In this document: piece by piece, positions 40,172 through 48,073 of the stretch
How positions within the stretch are numbered: position 1 is the stretch's first letter
How the letters are laid out: each line of letters begins with the position of its first letter
Source of the DNA: an uncultured Clostridium sp.
GTDB lineage: Bacteria > Bacillota > Clostridia > Lachnospirales > Lachnospiraceae
Reading direction: 5' to 3'
DNA: 64,000 nt
NCBI GenBank assembly: GCA_900542035.1
Contig: UQMJ01000013.1
Span: forward strand, 1-64,000
The notes under the pieces: generated by a model
Databases searched by the model: none
What the model was told of the DNA's origin: nothing
Seen by the model: only the letters and a program-made list of their open reading frames with translations
Position numbers and translations under genes: made by a program

Positions 40172-40666
40172 ATGGAAGCGAAAAGCATAGAAGAAGTTGC
40201 AAAAATGGCGGCAAAAGAAGCTGTATCGGAAATGAAAAAGCAGGAAAAAAAAGAACGCAAGGCAACAATTTTCCAAAACACAAAAGTTTTGATGGAAAAC
40301 TACAACCGAATGGTTAAAAGTGTACAAGAAGGAATATCAGATCTATCGGACTTAACGGATGAATCTATAGAAGGGTTAGAAGAAGGAGAAAATTTGTTCG
40401 TAGAAAGCATTTTGAGGAGCAAAATAAGAAGCCTAGTAATGCTTGCGCACATTGACAAATGCTTGACGATGCTAGAAAATGAAGAATATGACGTAGGGAC
40501 GCCAGAAAAATATTTGGCATTTCGGTACCATTACCTGGATGGAATGACATATGAAAGCATTTCAGAAGTATATAATTATTCAGAAAGAACGGCTAGAAGA
40601 TGGGTGTCGGAATTGACGAATAAAATGAGTATATATCTTTTCGGGGTAGATGCCCTGCTGTTCTAA
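40172..40666 (+). CDS. ArpU/sigma-70-region-4-like late transcription regulator
   Basis: A 164-residue protein: long charged helices, then LAFRYHYLDGMTYESISEVYNYSERTARRWVSEL (about 112-145), a sigma region 4-type helix-turn-helix. ArpU/RinA-like proteins in this position, last of the early genes and before packaging, switch on late phage genes. A strong terminator follows. AGAGGCAGAGGAAAGG is upstream of the ATG. Confidence 0.8.
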   Translation: MEAKSIEEVAKMAAKEAVSEMKKQEKKERKATIFQNTKVLMENYNRMVKSVQEGISDLSDLTDESIEGLEEGENLFVESILRSKIRSLVMLAHIDKCLTMLENEEYDVGTPEKYLAFRYHYLDGMTYESISEVYNYSERTARRWVSELTNKMSIYLFGVDALLF

Positions 40667-40682
40667 TGCCCGCATACGGAAA

Positions 40683-40712
40683 ACAGAGAGGCCACAACCT
40701 CTCTGTTTTTTT
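40683..40712 (+). terminator. Terminator after the late regulator
   Basis: ACAGAGAGG (40683-40691), loop CCACAA, CCTCTCTGT (40698-40706), then TTTTTT. Confidence 0.9.
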
Positions 40713-40719
40713 GGTAAAA

Positions 40720-41370
40720 TTAGAACTTATACCAATTGAATCCCTCGTGGAGCATATCCAATTCAGCCCCGAGAAGGTCATCGGAGCGTTTGGCCAAGGA
40801 ATTCAGAGCGGCTTCGTCCCAACCTTTTCTCGCCAGAAGCCGAGCAGCAATTTTCTGCTCTAGCTTTCCGGCAGCTATATCGGCCGACCGCTCGTCGATA
40901 TAGTCCTCGCCGTCGCGGAATTCATCGAAGAAGAATCCACGCTCTTTAGCCTCTTTTTTGTCGGCTCTGTTTTCTTCTAGAACCGTCTCGCGAGCTTTGA
41001 GTTTGCAAGCCTCATAATGCTTGCGATCCTCTTCGTCGAGGCTGTCTGCGTGAATCAGCATTCTTGCCTCGCAGAAGGCTGATTCGAAAAGCTTGCAAAA
41101 CAAGCTTTTCATTTTTTGTGGCTCCCGACCGTGCATCTGGCCGAAAATATCGGCCTTAAGAGCCTGGTAATCTCCATCTTCTGGCAGCTCATCCAGAAGA
41201 TATACCAGATCACTACGCAGTTCAGCAACTGCATAGCCGTCGGAATGCTTAACAACAATCATTCCTTCCACATCAATTGGGAGAATGGTGTATTCTCCCA
41301 AACTGTCGAGAAAATCCTCGACAATGTCGTGGTGTTCAACTTCAATATTTTTTCCATAGTGAATATACAT
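40720..41370 (-). CDS. Uncharacterised protein at the end of the RelE toxin locus
   Basis: A 216-residue acidic protein: VEGMIVVKHSDGYAVAELRSDLVYLLDELPED near the start, long charged helices in the middle (KLKARETVLEENRADKKEAKERG), and a helical end. No family recognised. It is 12 bp after the RelE gene, on the same strand, so it is probably in the same leftward operon and may be an accessory cargo gene. GGAGGCAGTAT precedes the ATG. Confidence 0.65.
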   Translation of the reverse strand: MYIHYGKNIEVEHHDIVEDFLDSLGEYTILPIDVEGMIVVKHSDGYAVAELRSDLVYLLDELPEDGDYQALKADIFGQMHGREPQKMKSLFCKLFESAFCEARMLIHADSLDEEDRKHYEACKLKARETVLEENRADKKEAKERGFFFDEFRDGEDYIDERSADIAAGKLEQKIAARLLARKGWDEAALNSLAKRSDDLLGAELDMLHEGFNWYKF

Positions 41371-41382
41371 AATACTGCCTCC

Positions 41383-41643
41383 TTAGTATCTATTATAGAT
41401 TTCTCCGCGGTTTCCGGCGTCGATAACATACACAATCAAATTTCCGTTATCCACTGTGTAAATAATTCTATAGTCTCCAACACGTAACCGTAACAGCCCT
41501 TTATTTTTATTTCCTTTTAGTTGCTTTATGTCTTCTCCTTCTGGTAGCTGGTAAATTGCCTTTAAAACCCGCTCTTTTTCTGGCTTCGGAAGTTTTGTAA
41601 TAAATTTCTCGGCGCGCTTTTTGATATCTATTGTGTATTTCAT
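41383..41643 (-). CDS. RelE/ParE-type toxin
   Basis: An 86-residue protein with the RelE-fold pattern: YTIDIKKRAEKFITKLPKPE, then LKGNKNKGLLRLRVGDYRIIYTVDN and the final YVIDAGNRGEIYNRY. The basic residues and Arg of the RVGDYRI block are kept, so it should be a ribosome-dependent mRNA interferase or a gyrase poison. It overlaps the antitoxin by four bases. Confidence 0.88.
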   Translation of the reverse strand: MKYTIDIKKRAEKFITKLPKPEKERVLKAIYQLPEGEDIKQLKGNKNKGLLRLRVGDYRIIYTVDNGNLIVYVIDAGNRGEIYNRY

Positions 41644-41861
41644 AATTCGATTCCCTCACGCTTGGCCAGATCTTCAAGCGTTATAGTTTCATCTTTTTGG
41701 GGGTCTGGGTCATCTAAATATTCTTGATACAATTTTTCGCAATACAAATCATCTTCCAAATCGTCGTCAAAAGCTACGCCTTTTAAAAATGTCAGAATAC
41801 TGTTTATTTTATATTCCGGCAATTTGTCTATGATTTGTTTTGCCTGTTCTCTTTCACTCAT
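41640..41861 (-). CDS. Antitoxin of the RelE-type pair
   Basis: A 73-residue acidic protein, REQAKQIIDKLPEYKINSILTFLKGVAFDDD, a pattern common in short antitoxins encoded before RelE toxins. The acidic C-terminal part (DDPDPQKDETITLEDLAKREG) should wrap the toxin. It lacks a clear DNA-binding domain; that part may be supplied by the ribbon-helix-helix protein just upstream. Confidence 0.8.
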   Translation of the reverse strand: MSEREQAKQIIDKLPEYKINSILTFLKGVAFDDDLEDDLYCEKLYQEYLDDPDPQKDETITLEDLAKREGIEL

Positions 41862-42042
41862 TGCTTACAACCTCTCTTTCTATTTTTTCATTGATTGCAG
41901 ATACGATAAAACCGTTTAGGCTCATTCCTGCCATAGTTGCGGCCGCTCTTGCCTTTTCTTTATATCCTTTATCAACTACTAGATTTATACGTTCTTTATT
42001 TTCTTTTTGCCAGTCATTTTTATATGCAGTTTTTCCTGCCAT
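41854..42042 (-). CDS. Ribbon-helix-helix (Arc-like) regulator
   Basis: A 62-residue protein: RINLVVDKGYKEKARAAATMAGMSLNGFIVSAINEKIERE has the strand-helix-helix layout of Arc/MetJ DNA-binding proteins. It is first in the toxin operon and probably binds the ATCGTGTACACGAT sites upstream. AGGAGGTTGAAAAA precedes the ATG; it overlaps the antitoxin by 8 bases. Confidence 0.8.
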   Translation of the reverse strand: MAGKTAYKNDWQKENKERINLVVDKGYKEKARAAATMAGMSLNGFIVSAINEKIEREVVSNE

Positions 42043-42068
42043 TTTTTCAACCTCCTTTTGTTGTCTGC

Positions 42069-42175
42069 ATTATATCACAAAATTAAAATCGTGTGCAAGA
42101 TACAAAATATACAAATCGTGTACAAGATTTTTGTTGAATATGTCTATTGAAATTATCGTGTACACGATATATAAT
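42069..42175. promoter_or_regulatory. Divergent promoters with three ATCGTGTACACGAT operators
   Basis: Leftward: TTGCAC (42098-42093) and TATAAT (42074-42069). Rightward: TTGAAA (42147-42152), 17 bp, TATAAT (42170-42175). Operator copies: ATCGTGTGCAAGAT (42088), ATCGTGTACAAGAT (42115) and the perfect palindrome ATCGTGTACACGAT (42155). The first covers the leftward -35; the last lies in the rightward spacer. Confidence 0.75.
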
Positions 42176-42220
42176 GAAGCCATAAGATAAAGCAAACGAA
42201 AAAACAGGAGGAAAATAAAC

Positions 42221-42706
42221 ATGAGCAAAATAATTCAGTTTCCGGTAAACAGAAAAAGAGAGCACAGCAACGGTTACAACAACCTTGCTGCACTCTTCGA
42301 AATTACCTCTACGGTAGAGGCGTGCAACGAATATTTGGAAATAGTAGAAATACTATTTTCTAAGAATGACATCTCCCAGGAAGAGCTGTACACGCTCCGC
42401 CGGATAGGGAGGCAGAAACGCCTGGAGCTGGCAAATCCGCCCCAGGAACCGCAAAAAGCAGCGGCTCTTGGGATTTACAGATACACCCCAGAAATGGGGC
42501 AAAAAGAGCCAGAAGGCTGCCAGATGAAGGCTACCCCTGCATACTACGGAAAACACGTTTTCGTAGATACGGCGATAGAGCTGAAGGGCAGAGGAATCAC
42601 GTTTATAGACCAGCGTGACGGCCTTAACAGATATCAGGTAACCAACCTGGCATTTGAAAAACTGCAAAAGCAGTATGCAATCTCTATGGAGTGCTGCTTG
42701 GATTAA
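42221..42706 (+). CDS. Uncharacterised protein divergent from the toxin locus
   Basis: A 161-residue protein, MSKIIQFPVNRKREHSNGYN at the start, a helical first half (VEACNEYLEIVEILFSKNDISQEELYTLRRIGRQKRLEL) and a second half with KATPAYYGKHVFVDT. The 'IIQFP' start is common in phage regulators. Its promoter carries the same operator as the toxin operon, so both are controlled together. CAGGAGGAAAATAAAC precedes the ATG. Confidence 0.65.
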   Translation: MSKIIQFPVNRKREHSNGYNNLAALFEITSTVEACNEYLEIVEILFSKNDISQEELYTLRRIGRQKRLELANPPQEPQKAAALGIYRYTPEMGQKEPEGCQMKATPAYYGKHVFVDTAIELKGRGITFIDQRDGLNRYQVTNLAFEKLQKQYAISMECCLD

Positions 42707-42708
42707 TC

Positions 42709-42743
42709 AATACCGTCTTGCCAAAAGGTAGGGCGGTATTTTT
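42709..42743 (+). terminator. Terminator
   Basis: AATACCG (42709-42715) with CGGTATT (42734-42740), inner TTGCC/GGTAG partly paired, then TTTTT. Confidence 0.65.
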
Positions 42744-42885
42744 GTGCCACTTGGTGGATGGCTCGAAGTTGTCAAAAAGATGTCCTTGCAATGGCCTATT
42801 AACTGATTTATAATGATACCATGAAAAATTATACGAGAAAGCAAAACACAGACTTCTCCTCTTGTTTTTACAGCATTACTTTAAA

Positions 42886-42916
42886 AAGTCCTTACCGGAA
42901 CGGTAGGGGCTTTTTT
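42886..42916 (+). terminator. Terminator in the gap 42744-42941
   Basis: AAGTCCTTACCG (42886-42897), loop GAA, CGGTAGGGGCTT (42901-42912), then TTTT. No credible gene precedes it in this gap; a 32-codon frame at 42822 reads into it. Confidence 0.6.
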
Positions 42917-42941
42917 AAAAAATAAAATCCTTACAAAACTA

Positions 42942-42970
42942 TTGACATACGGTACACCGTATGTTATAAT
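42942..42970 (+). promoter_or_regulatory. Strong promoter with a dyad operator in its spacer
   Basis: TTGACA (42942-42947), 17 bp, TATAAT (42965-42970), both consensus. ATACGGT-AC-ACCGTAT (42947-42962) fills the spacer, so a repressor binding there would fully block the promoter. Confidence 0.8.
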
Positions 42971-42995
42971 AAATAATGTAAGGAGGTGATAAGAA

Positions 42996-43121
42996 ATGGC
43001 TCGTGGTGAGAGTCGAAAGAAAAAGAAAAACCCTATTAATTGGATTGAAGTTGCGATTCAATTCCTAACAGGGCTTTTCACAGGGATTATCCTTCTGATA
43101 ATCGACAAGCTGTGGAAGTAA
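42996..43121 (+). CDS. 41-residue basic single-span membrane peptide
   Basis: A very basic N-terminus (ARGESRKKKKNP) then one membrane segment (WIEVAIQFLTGLFTGIILLII) and DKLWK. AAGGAGGTGATAAGAA precedes the ATG: an ideal ribosome site after a consensus promoter. A hairpin terminator follows its stop. Size, charge and control resemble toxic or regulatory small membrane peptides; no family is recognised and the role is inference. Confidence 0.65.
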   Translation: MARGESRKKKKNPINWIEVAIQFLTGLFTGIILLIIDKLWK

Positions 43122-43128
43122 CACAGCG

Positions 43129-43163
43129 AGCGGGGAGGGGAGTAGACCTCCTTCCCGCTTTAA
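43129..43163 (+). terminator. Terminator/attenuator after the small peptide
   Basis: AGCGGGGAGGGG (about 43129-43140) pairs with CCTCCTTCCCGCT (43147-43159), followed by a short T stretch. It may only partly stop transcription into the next genes. Confidence 0.6.
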
Positions 43164-43192
43164 GTATAACACACGAGGCCATTTCAGACAAC

Positions 43193-43294
43193 ATGAACAT
43201 TGCGACAATTATTATTATAGCTGTTGCTGCTGGTTTTATTGGATTATCTACTTATCGGAAATGGAGGGAACACCATGGAAGAAAAGAAGATTAG
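43193..43294 (+). CDS. Possible 33-residue membrane peptide
   Basis: MNIATIIIIAVAAGFIGLST gives one membrane span, then YRKWREHHGRKED. The ribosome site (ACGAGG, far upstream) is weak, and it overlaps the next gene by 20 bases. I list it as possible only. Confidence 0.35.
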   Translation: MNIATIIIIAVAAGFIGLSTYRKWREHHGRKED

Positions 43295-43469
43295 GCCGCA
43301 GGACAAGTGGAACGCTAAGGCCGGACTTATCAGCAAATCTTACAAGTTAAAACGCGAACTGGTTGAACAGTTTGCAGAGGCCTGTGAGACAGCAGGGGTC
43401 AGCCAGGCGGCACAGCTTACAAAGATGATGAAAAACTTTATTGACGAAACAAATCAGAAAGAGGGATAG
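43275..43469 (+). CDS. Small ribbon-helix-helix-like protein
   Basis: 64 residues: DKWNAKAGLISKSYKLKRELVEQFAEACETAGVSQAAQLTKMMKNFIDE has a strand and two helices of the Arc/RHH type. GGAGGGAACACC precedes the ATG. It may be the repressor for the ATACGGT operator 300 bp upstream; that is inference. Its end overlaps a terminator. Confidence 0.65.
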   Translation: MEEKKIRPQDKWNAKAGLISKSYKLKRELVEQFAEACETAGVSQAAQLTKMMKNFIDETNQKEG

Positions 43470-43489
43470 CTTCGGCTATCTCTTTTTTC
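43460..43489 (+). terminator. Terminator before the packaging genes
   Basis: GATAGC-TTCG-GCTATC with flanking AGAG/CTCT (43460-43484) and TTTTTT. Confidence 0.8.
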
Positions 43490-43669
43490 TATACTCATTA
43501 ACTAGAAAGAGGCATTAGGAGGCGCATTTCAAATGGTAAAATTGTCAGATTATATAATAGATAGGTTCTTTTGTATATACAATTTCGATGCGGGGCTGAC
43601 GAGCCCGAAAAACAGCTAGTTTTTGAACAAAAAAAACAGGTAGTTCGTTTCCGGTGAAAGGCAGGTGGA
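43490..43669. other. Leader before the terminase genes
   Basis: No gene seen. The segment between the terminator and the small terminase is the expected place for the packaging site and late promoter; I see GTTCTTTTGTATATACAATT at 43564 (a TGTATATACA dyad) but no certain promoter. Confidence 0.3.
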
Positions 43670-44245
43670 ATGGGAAGTATGGCGGTAAAAAATGAGAAAA
43701 GTCTTGTGGGTTCAACCATGATTTCCTATTACTTCGGAATGACGACGAAAAACGTCCAGTTACTGGCTCAAAAGGGCATCATACCTTCGGAAAAAATCAA
43801 TGGCCATTATAAATTTGACTTGGATGACACAATAAAAACCTATATCCGCTATCTGTCTGATAAAGCCAATGGCCGTGAAGCTGCGAAAAAAGAAACCGCA
43901 GCAGGCAGAAAGGAAGAGGCAGAAGCAGATTTAAAAAGGAGCAAAGCCGACATAGAGGCGTTGAAACTGAAAGAATTGGAAGGAAAGATGCACAGAAGTG
44001 AGGATGTTGAGCTTGTAATCACAAATCTGGTGTATCTGATTCGTTCCATGCTGATTGCCCTGCCTGGAAGACTGGCCGTAGATGTAGCACCTGTGCAGAC
44101 AGCGGCAGAAGCATCTGTAATTATCCGGAATGAGGTTTATAAAATATTGGAGGAATTATCCAAGTTCCAATATGATCCGGAAGAATTTGCAAGAATGGTA
44201 AGGGAAAGAGAGAGGTGGATGGATGTAGAACCGGAAGATGAATAA
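43670..44245 (+). CDS. Terminase small subunit (Nu1-like)
   Basis: A 191-residue DNA-packaging protein. The N-terminal winged-helix part (YYFGMTTKNVQLLAQKGIIPSEKINGHYKFD) is the Nu1 pattern of lambda-like phages; a charged coiled coil follows (RKEEAEADLKRSKADIEALKLKELEGKMH). It binds the packaging site and feeds DNA to the large subunit, which overlaps it by 8 bases. GGCAGGTGGA precedes the ATG; ATG 43679 is an alternative. Confidence 0.9.
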   Translation: MGSMAVKNEKSLVGSTMISYYFGMTTKNVQLLAQKGIIPSEKINGHYKFDLDDTIKTYIRYLSDKANGREAAKKETAAGRKEEAEADLKRSKADIEALKLKELEGKMHRSEDVELVITNLVYLIRSMLIALPGRLAVDVAPVQTAAEASVIIRNEVYKILEELSKFQYDPEEFARMVRERERWMDVEPEDE

Positions 44246-46157
44246 AAAAGAGCTAAAAAAGATTAACCGTGTACTTGGAAAGGCACTAGCTCATTTTAAA
44301 CCGCCTGAAAATCTTACGGTTGATGAGTGGGCGGATAAGCACAGACGGTTATCTCCGGAAAGTTCGGCGGAATCCGGCCCTTGGAGAACCAGCAGAACGC
44401 CTTATTTGCGAGAACCTATGCGGGCATTTACGGATCCTAAAATTAAGAAAATTGTCATGGTAGCGGCTTCACAGGTTGGAAAGTCTGAGCTGGAAGCCAA
44501 TATTCTAGGCTATATCATGGATCAGGACCCTGGTACAGTCCTATATGTCCATCCAACGGTAGATGATGCAAAGAAATTCTCAAAACTGAGAATTGCCCCC
44601 ATGATTCGGGACTGCAGCACCCTCAGAAAAAAAGTGCATGATGTAAAAAGCAGAGACAGCGGTAATACAATCCTGCAAAAGTCGTTTCCTGGCGGTATGC
44701 TTCTGATGGCAGGCTCCAATGCTCCTTCGGCCCTGGCATCTACACCAGCAAGATATATAATCGGTGACGAGTTGGACCGATGGGCGGACAGCGCTGGAAC
44801 AGAGGGCGATCCGTGGGCGCTGGCAGAGGCAAGGCAGGCGACCTTTTACAATGCGAAAGCGGTAGAGGTGTCAACACCTACCATCAAAGGAGCCAGTAAA
44901 ATTGAAACTGCTTTTTATCAGGGGACGCAGGAACGATGGTGTCATCAGTGTCCGGAGTGTGGGGAATACAGTGAGATCGAGTTCGATCACATTAAATTCG
45001 ACAAAAAGTGCAAGCTTGTCAAAAATAAAAAAAACTTTCAGATAATCGGGACAGTTTACTGGATTTGTCCGGAATGTGGCTGCCTGATACCGGAAGAGAC
45101 CATGAGAAAGCAGCCGGCAAAGTGGATTGCAGATAATCCGGATGCAGCGGCCGATGGGGTGCGCTCCTTCTGGCTGAATGCGTTCAGCTCCCCATGGACT
45201 TCCTGGAGCAAAATTGCCAAGCAGTTCATTGATGCAGATGCAGCTGGCGACCTCCAGCGGTTAAAAGTAGTGTTTAATACTCTGTTGGGAAAGCTTTGGG
45301 AAGACCGAGGTGACCTGATAGATGAGGACACGGTTATGAACCGAAGGGAGGATTATGGTACGAGGCCGGATGGGAGCTATGTGGAATTGCCGGATGACGT
45401 ACTGGTTATTACAACCGGAGTAGATACGCAGGGGGACCGCTTCGAGTACGAAGTTGTAGGGCATGGACATTTTGGAGAGACCTGGGGAATTGAAAAAGGA
45501 ATCATTCCAGGACGTGCCGATACAGAGGAAGCATGGGAAAGGTTGGACGATCTGGTTTCCCATGTTTACCGGTACAGGGACAGGACGGGGCTGAAAACGT
45601 CTATTACCTGTGTAGACTCCGGCGGTTCTTTTACCCAGGAAGTGTATGAACAATGTAAAAAACGACAGGCTAAAAAGGTATTTGCCATTAAAGGACGTGG
45701 TGGTGCAGGCGTCCCCTTTGTGGGGCCTCCAACAAAAGTACCGATTAGGGACAATAAGAAAAACCGTTGCTGGCTTTATGTACTAGGGGTTGACGCAGGA
45801 AAGGAGATAATTATGGGTAACTTAAACGTGCAGGAGCCAGGGGCAAATTATTGTCATTTCAACCGCAGGGAAGGAGCCGGATATGATTCCAATTATTTTA
45901 ATGGTTTATTATCGGAGAAAATGACCCTTACCTGGACCAACAGAGGAAATGTATGGAAGTGGGTACCGCTTCCAGGGCATATCAGAAATGAACCGCTGGA
46001 CTGCAGAAACTATGCTTTGGCAGGATTCCGGATTTTAAATCCGGATTTGGATGCATTGGAAAGCCGGAGAAGAGATAAGGGCAAAAGAAAAAAGATAGTC
46101 ATGCAGGTTCAGCCTAAACAGAAGAAAAGAACAGAGCTTTTGCGGGATGATTGGTGA
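44238..46157 (+). CDS. Terminase large subunit (GpA family)
   Basis: A 639-residue GpA-type packaging ATPase/nuclease. ATPase: VMVAASQVGKSELE (Walker A variant, about 73-86) and YIIGDELDRW (Walker B, about 172). A zinc-ribbon insertion CHQCPECGEYSE...CPECGCLIP (about 234-285) is typical of the family. Nuclease: TTGVDTQGDRFEYEVVG (Asp about 393) and further acidic sites. It drives DNA into the prohead and cuts it. Lambda-like, unlike the P2-type tail. Confidence 0.95.
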   Translation: MNKKELKKINRVLGKALAHFKPPENLTVDEWADKHRRLSPESSAESGPWRTSRTPYLREPMRAFTDPKIKKIVMVAASQVGKSELEANILGYIMDQDPGTVLYVHPTVDDAKKFSKLRIAPMIRDCSTLRKKVHDVKSRDSGNTILQKSFPGGMLLMAGSNAPSALASTPARYIIGDELDRWADSAGTEGDPWALAEARQATFYNAKAVEVSTPTIKGASKIETAFYQGTQERWCHQCPECGEYSEIEFDHIKFDKKCKLVKNKKNFQIIGTVYWICPECGCLIPEETMRKQPAKWIADNPDAAADGVRSFWLNAFSSPWTSWSKIAKQFIDADAAGDLQRLKVVFNTLLGKLWEDRGDLIDEDTVMNRREDYGTRPDGSYVELPDDVLVITTGVDTQGDRFEYEVVGHGHFGETWGIEKGIIPGRADTEEAWERLDDLVSHVYRYRDRTGLKTSITCVDSGGSFTQEVYEQCKKRQAKKVFAIKGRGGAGVPFVGPPTKVPIRDNKKNRCWLYVLGVDAGKEIIMGNLNVQEPGANYCHFNRREGAGYDSNYFNGLLSEKMTLTWTNRGNVWKWVPLPGHIRNEPLDCRNYALAGFRILNPDLDALESRRRDKGKRKKIVMQVQPKQKKRTELLRDDW

Positions 46158-46426
46158 TGGATAACATGAAGAAAAAGAAACTCACAGAGCTGCTTGAAAG
46201 AAAAAAACGGCGTCTGGAATTGTACTATAACCGAGAAGAAGAGATGTTGGACGGAGGCGTACAGAGTTATGGTCAGGGAACCAGGAACCTGGCCAGGTAT
46301 AATACAGATCTGGCTAACATTCAAAAGGCCATAAAGGAACTGGAAGAAGAAATAAACAGTCTGGAAAACGTTTTGAATGGAAAAAGCAAACGAAAGGCTG
46401 TTGGAGTGGTAATACGAGATTGGTAG
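46157..46426 (+). CDS. Small head protein (gpW/DUF6148-like)
   Basis: An 89-residue charged helical protein between terminase and portal, the place of lambda gpW head-tail joining proteins. It starts within the terminase stop (TGATG). KLTELLERKKRRLELYYNREEEMLDGGVQSY matches the 'Y...E..iL.GgqSY' pattern of DUF6148/gpW-like proteins. Confidence 0.75.
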   Translation: MDNMKKKKLTELLERKKRRLELYYNREEEMLDGGVQSYGQGTRNLARYNTDLANIQKAIKELEEEINSLENVLNGKSKRKAVGVVIRDW

Positions 46427-46441
46427 TAAGGAGTTGCCGTT

Positions 46442-48073
46442 ATGGGAAAAAGCAGAAAAAAGAAAAAACAGCCAGAGACTCATGTAAGCACAGGATTGGC
46501 TGGCAAAGCGATTGCTCTAAGAAACAAGGGGTATAGCCAGTCAGGAGCCAGCGTTACCAGAAAAGCTTTAAAGGGTTTCCTGGCTTCCAGTGGTGCAGCA
46601 TATGAAGATATTGACGAAAACAATCATATTCTGCGGCAAAGAAGCAGAGCCTTGTATATGGCGGCTCCTATTGCGACATCAGCAATTAAAACCAACCGAA
46701 CCAATGTGATTGGGATTGGTTTGCTGCCGAAAAGCAAAATTGACCGAAAGGTGTTGGGGATGACCCAGGAACAGGCGGACGCATGGCAGGAGCGGGCGAA
46801 CAGGGAGTTTTCGCTGTGGGCATCAAAAAAACAGTCATGTGATGCAACTGGCGTCAACGATTTTTACGGGATTCAGCAGTTGGCTCTGGTTTCCTGGCTG
46901 GTAAGCGGAGATGCTTTCGTGCTCATCAAAAGGGCGGAGCCGACTAGATTTTGCCCTTACAGCCTGCGGCTGCATCTGATTGAAGCGGATCGGGTTGCGA
47001 CACCACCAGAAGACGGCGCCAGTTATCCAGCATCATGTACGACTGGAAAAACGAAAGACGGGAATCGGATATTTGACGGTGTGGAGGTAGACCGAAATGG
47101 TAAGATACTGGCGTACCATATTCGTAATACTTATCCGTATGAATGGACAACAGAGCCTACAAAATGGACAAGGGTGGAGGCTTATGGGAAGAAGACAGAG
47201 ATTCCCAATATTTTGCAGATTATGGAAAGTGAACGTCCGGAACAGTACAGAGGCGTTACATATCTAGCACAGGTTATAGAGCCTCTTTTGCAGATAAGGA
47301 GATACACAGAAAGCGAGTTGATTGCTTCCATAGTGGAAAGCTTCTTTACGGCGTTCATCTTGACGGAAAATGGCGAGGATGAGAATCCTTTCAATGAAGT
47401 TGGTGGAGATGGGGGAGAAATCAGTAGGGATGAAAATGAGTATGAGATGGGGCCAGGGCAGATTAACCACTTAAAAACCGGCGAAGATGTGAAATTTGGA
47501 GACCCCAAACGCCCAAATAGCGGGTTTGAAAGTTTCACAAAGGCAATTTGTGAACAGATGGGGGCTGCATTAGAAATTCCAAGTGATTTGCTGTTAAAAT
47601 CTTTCAATTCTTCTTATAGTGCCAGCAGAGCTGCCTTGTTGGAAGCGTGGAAGGGATTTAAAATGAGACGGAATTGGTTTGTATCTGATTTTTGCAAACC
47701 AGTCTATGAAATATGGATGCAGGAAGCAGTTGCCAGGGGCAGAATACAGGCCCCTGGCTTTTTTACGGATCCAATTATCAGGATGGCTTATCTGGGATGC
47801 GAGTGGATTGGCCCGTCTCAGGGACAGCTTGATCCGGTCAAGGAAATTACGGCGGAAATTCTTGCAATCGGAGAAGGAATTACTACCAGGGAGCAGGCCA
47901 CAGTCCGGCAGAACGGAGGCCAGTGGGATGCAAATGTGGAACGTCTGAAGCTGGAAAATGAAAGACTTTCAGATGCTAATGGAGCAATTGCTTTAAAGCC
48001 GGATAAAATTGAAAATGTGGTAACAAGAAGTTTAAAAAATTCAGTAATGGAGGTATTGCATGAAAAAAATTAG
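46442..48073 (+). CDS. Portal protein (lambda gpB family)
   Basis: A 543-residue portal. Typical parts: SRALYMAAPIATSAIKTNRTNVIG (about 62-85), VSWLVSGDAFVLIK (about 147), FFTAFI and NHLKTGEDVKFGDPKRPNSGFESF (about 340) and NSSYSASRAALLEAWK (about 391). It forms the dodecameric ring for DNA entry and tail joining. AAGGAGTTGCCGTT precedes the ATG. It overlaps the protease by 14 bases. Confidence 0.93.
   Translation: MGKSRKKKKQPETHVSTGLAGKAIALRNKGYSQSGASVTRKALKGFLASSGAAYEDIDENNHILRQRSRALYMAAPIATSAIKTNRTNVIGIGLLPKSKIDRKVLGMTQEQADAWQERANREFSLWASKKQSCDATGVNDFYGIQQLALVSWLVSGDAFVLIKRAEPTRFCPYSLRLHLIEADRVATPPEDGASYPASCTTGKTKDGNRIFDGVEVDRNGKILAYHIRNTYPYEWTTEPTKWTRVEAYGKKTEIPNILQIMESERPEQYRGVTYLAQVIEPLLQIRRYTESELIASIVESFFTAFILTENGEDENPFNEVGGDGGEISRDENEYEMGPGQINHLKTGEDVKFGDPKRPNSGFESFTKAICEQMGAALEIPSDLLLKSFNSSYSASRAALLEAWKGFKMRRNWFVSDFCKPVYEIWMQEAVARGRIQAPGFFTDPIIRMAYLGCEWIGPSQGQLDPVKEITAEILAIGEGITTREQATVRQNGGQWDANVERLKLENERLSDANGAIALKPDKIENVVTRSLKNSVMEVLHEKN

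Noticed and set aside
42822..42917. 32-codon frame ending in a terminator hairpin
   Set aside because: No ribosome site and the frame runs through the hairpin; more likely untranslated RNA or old debris.
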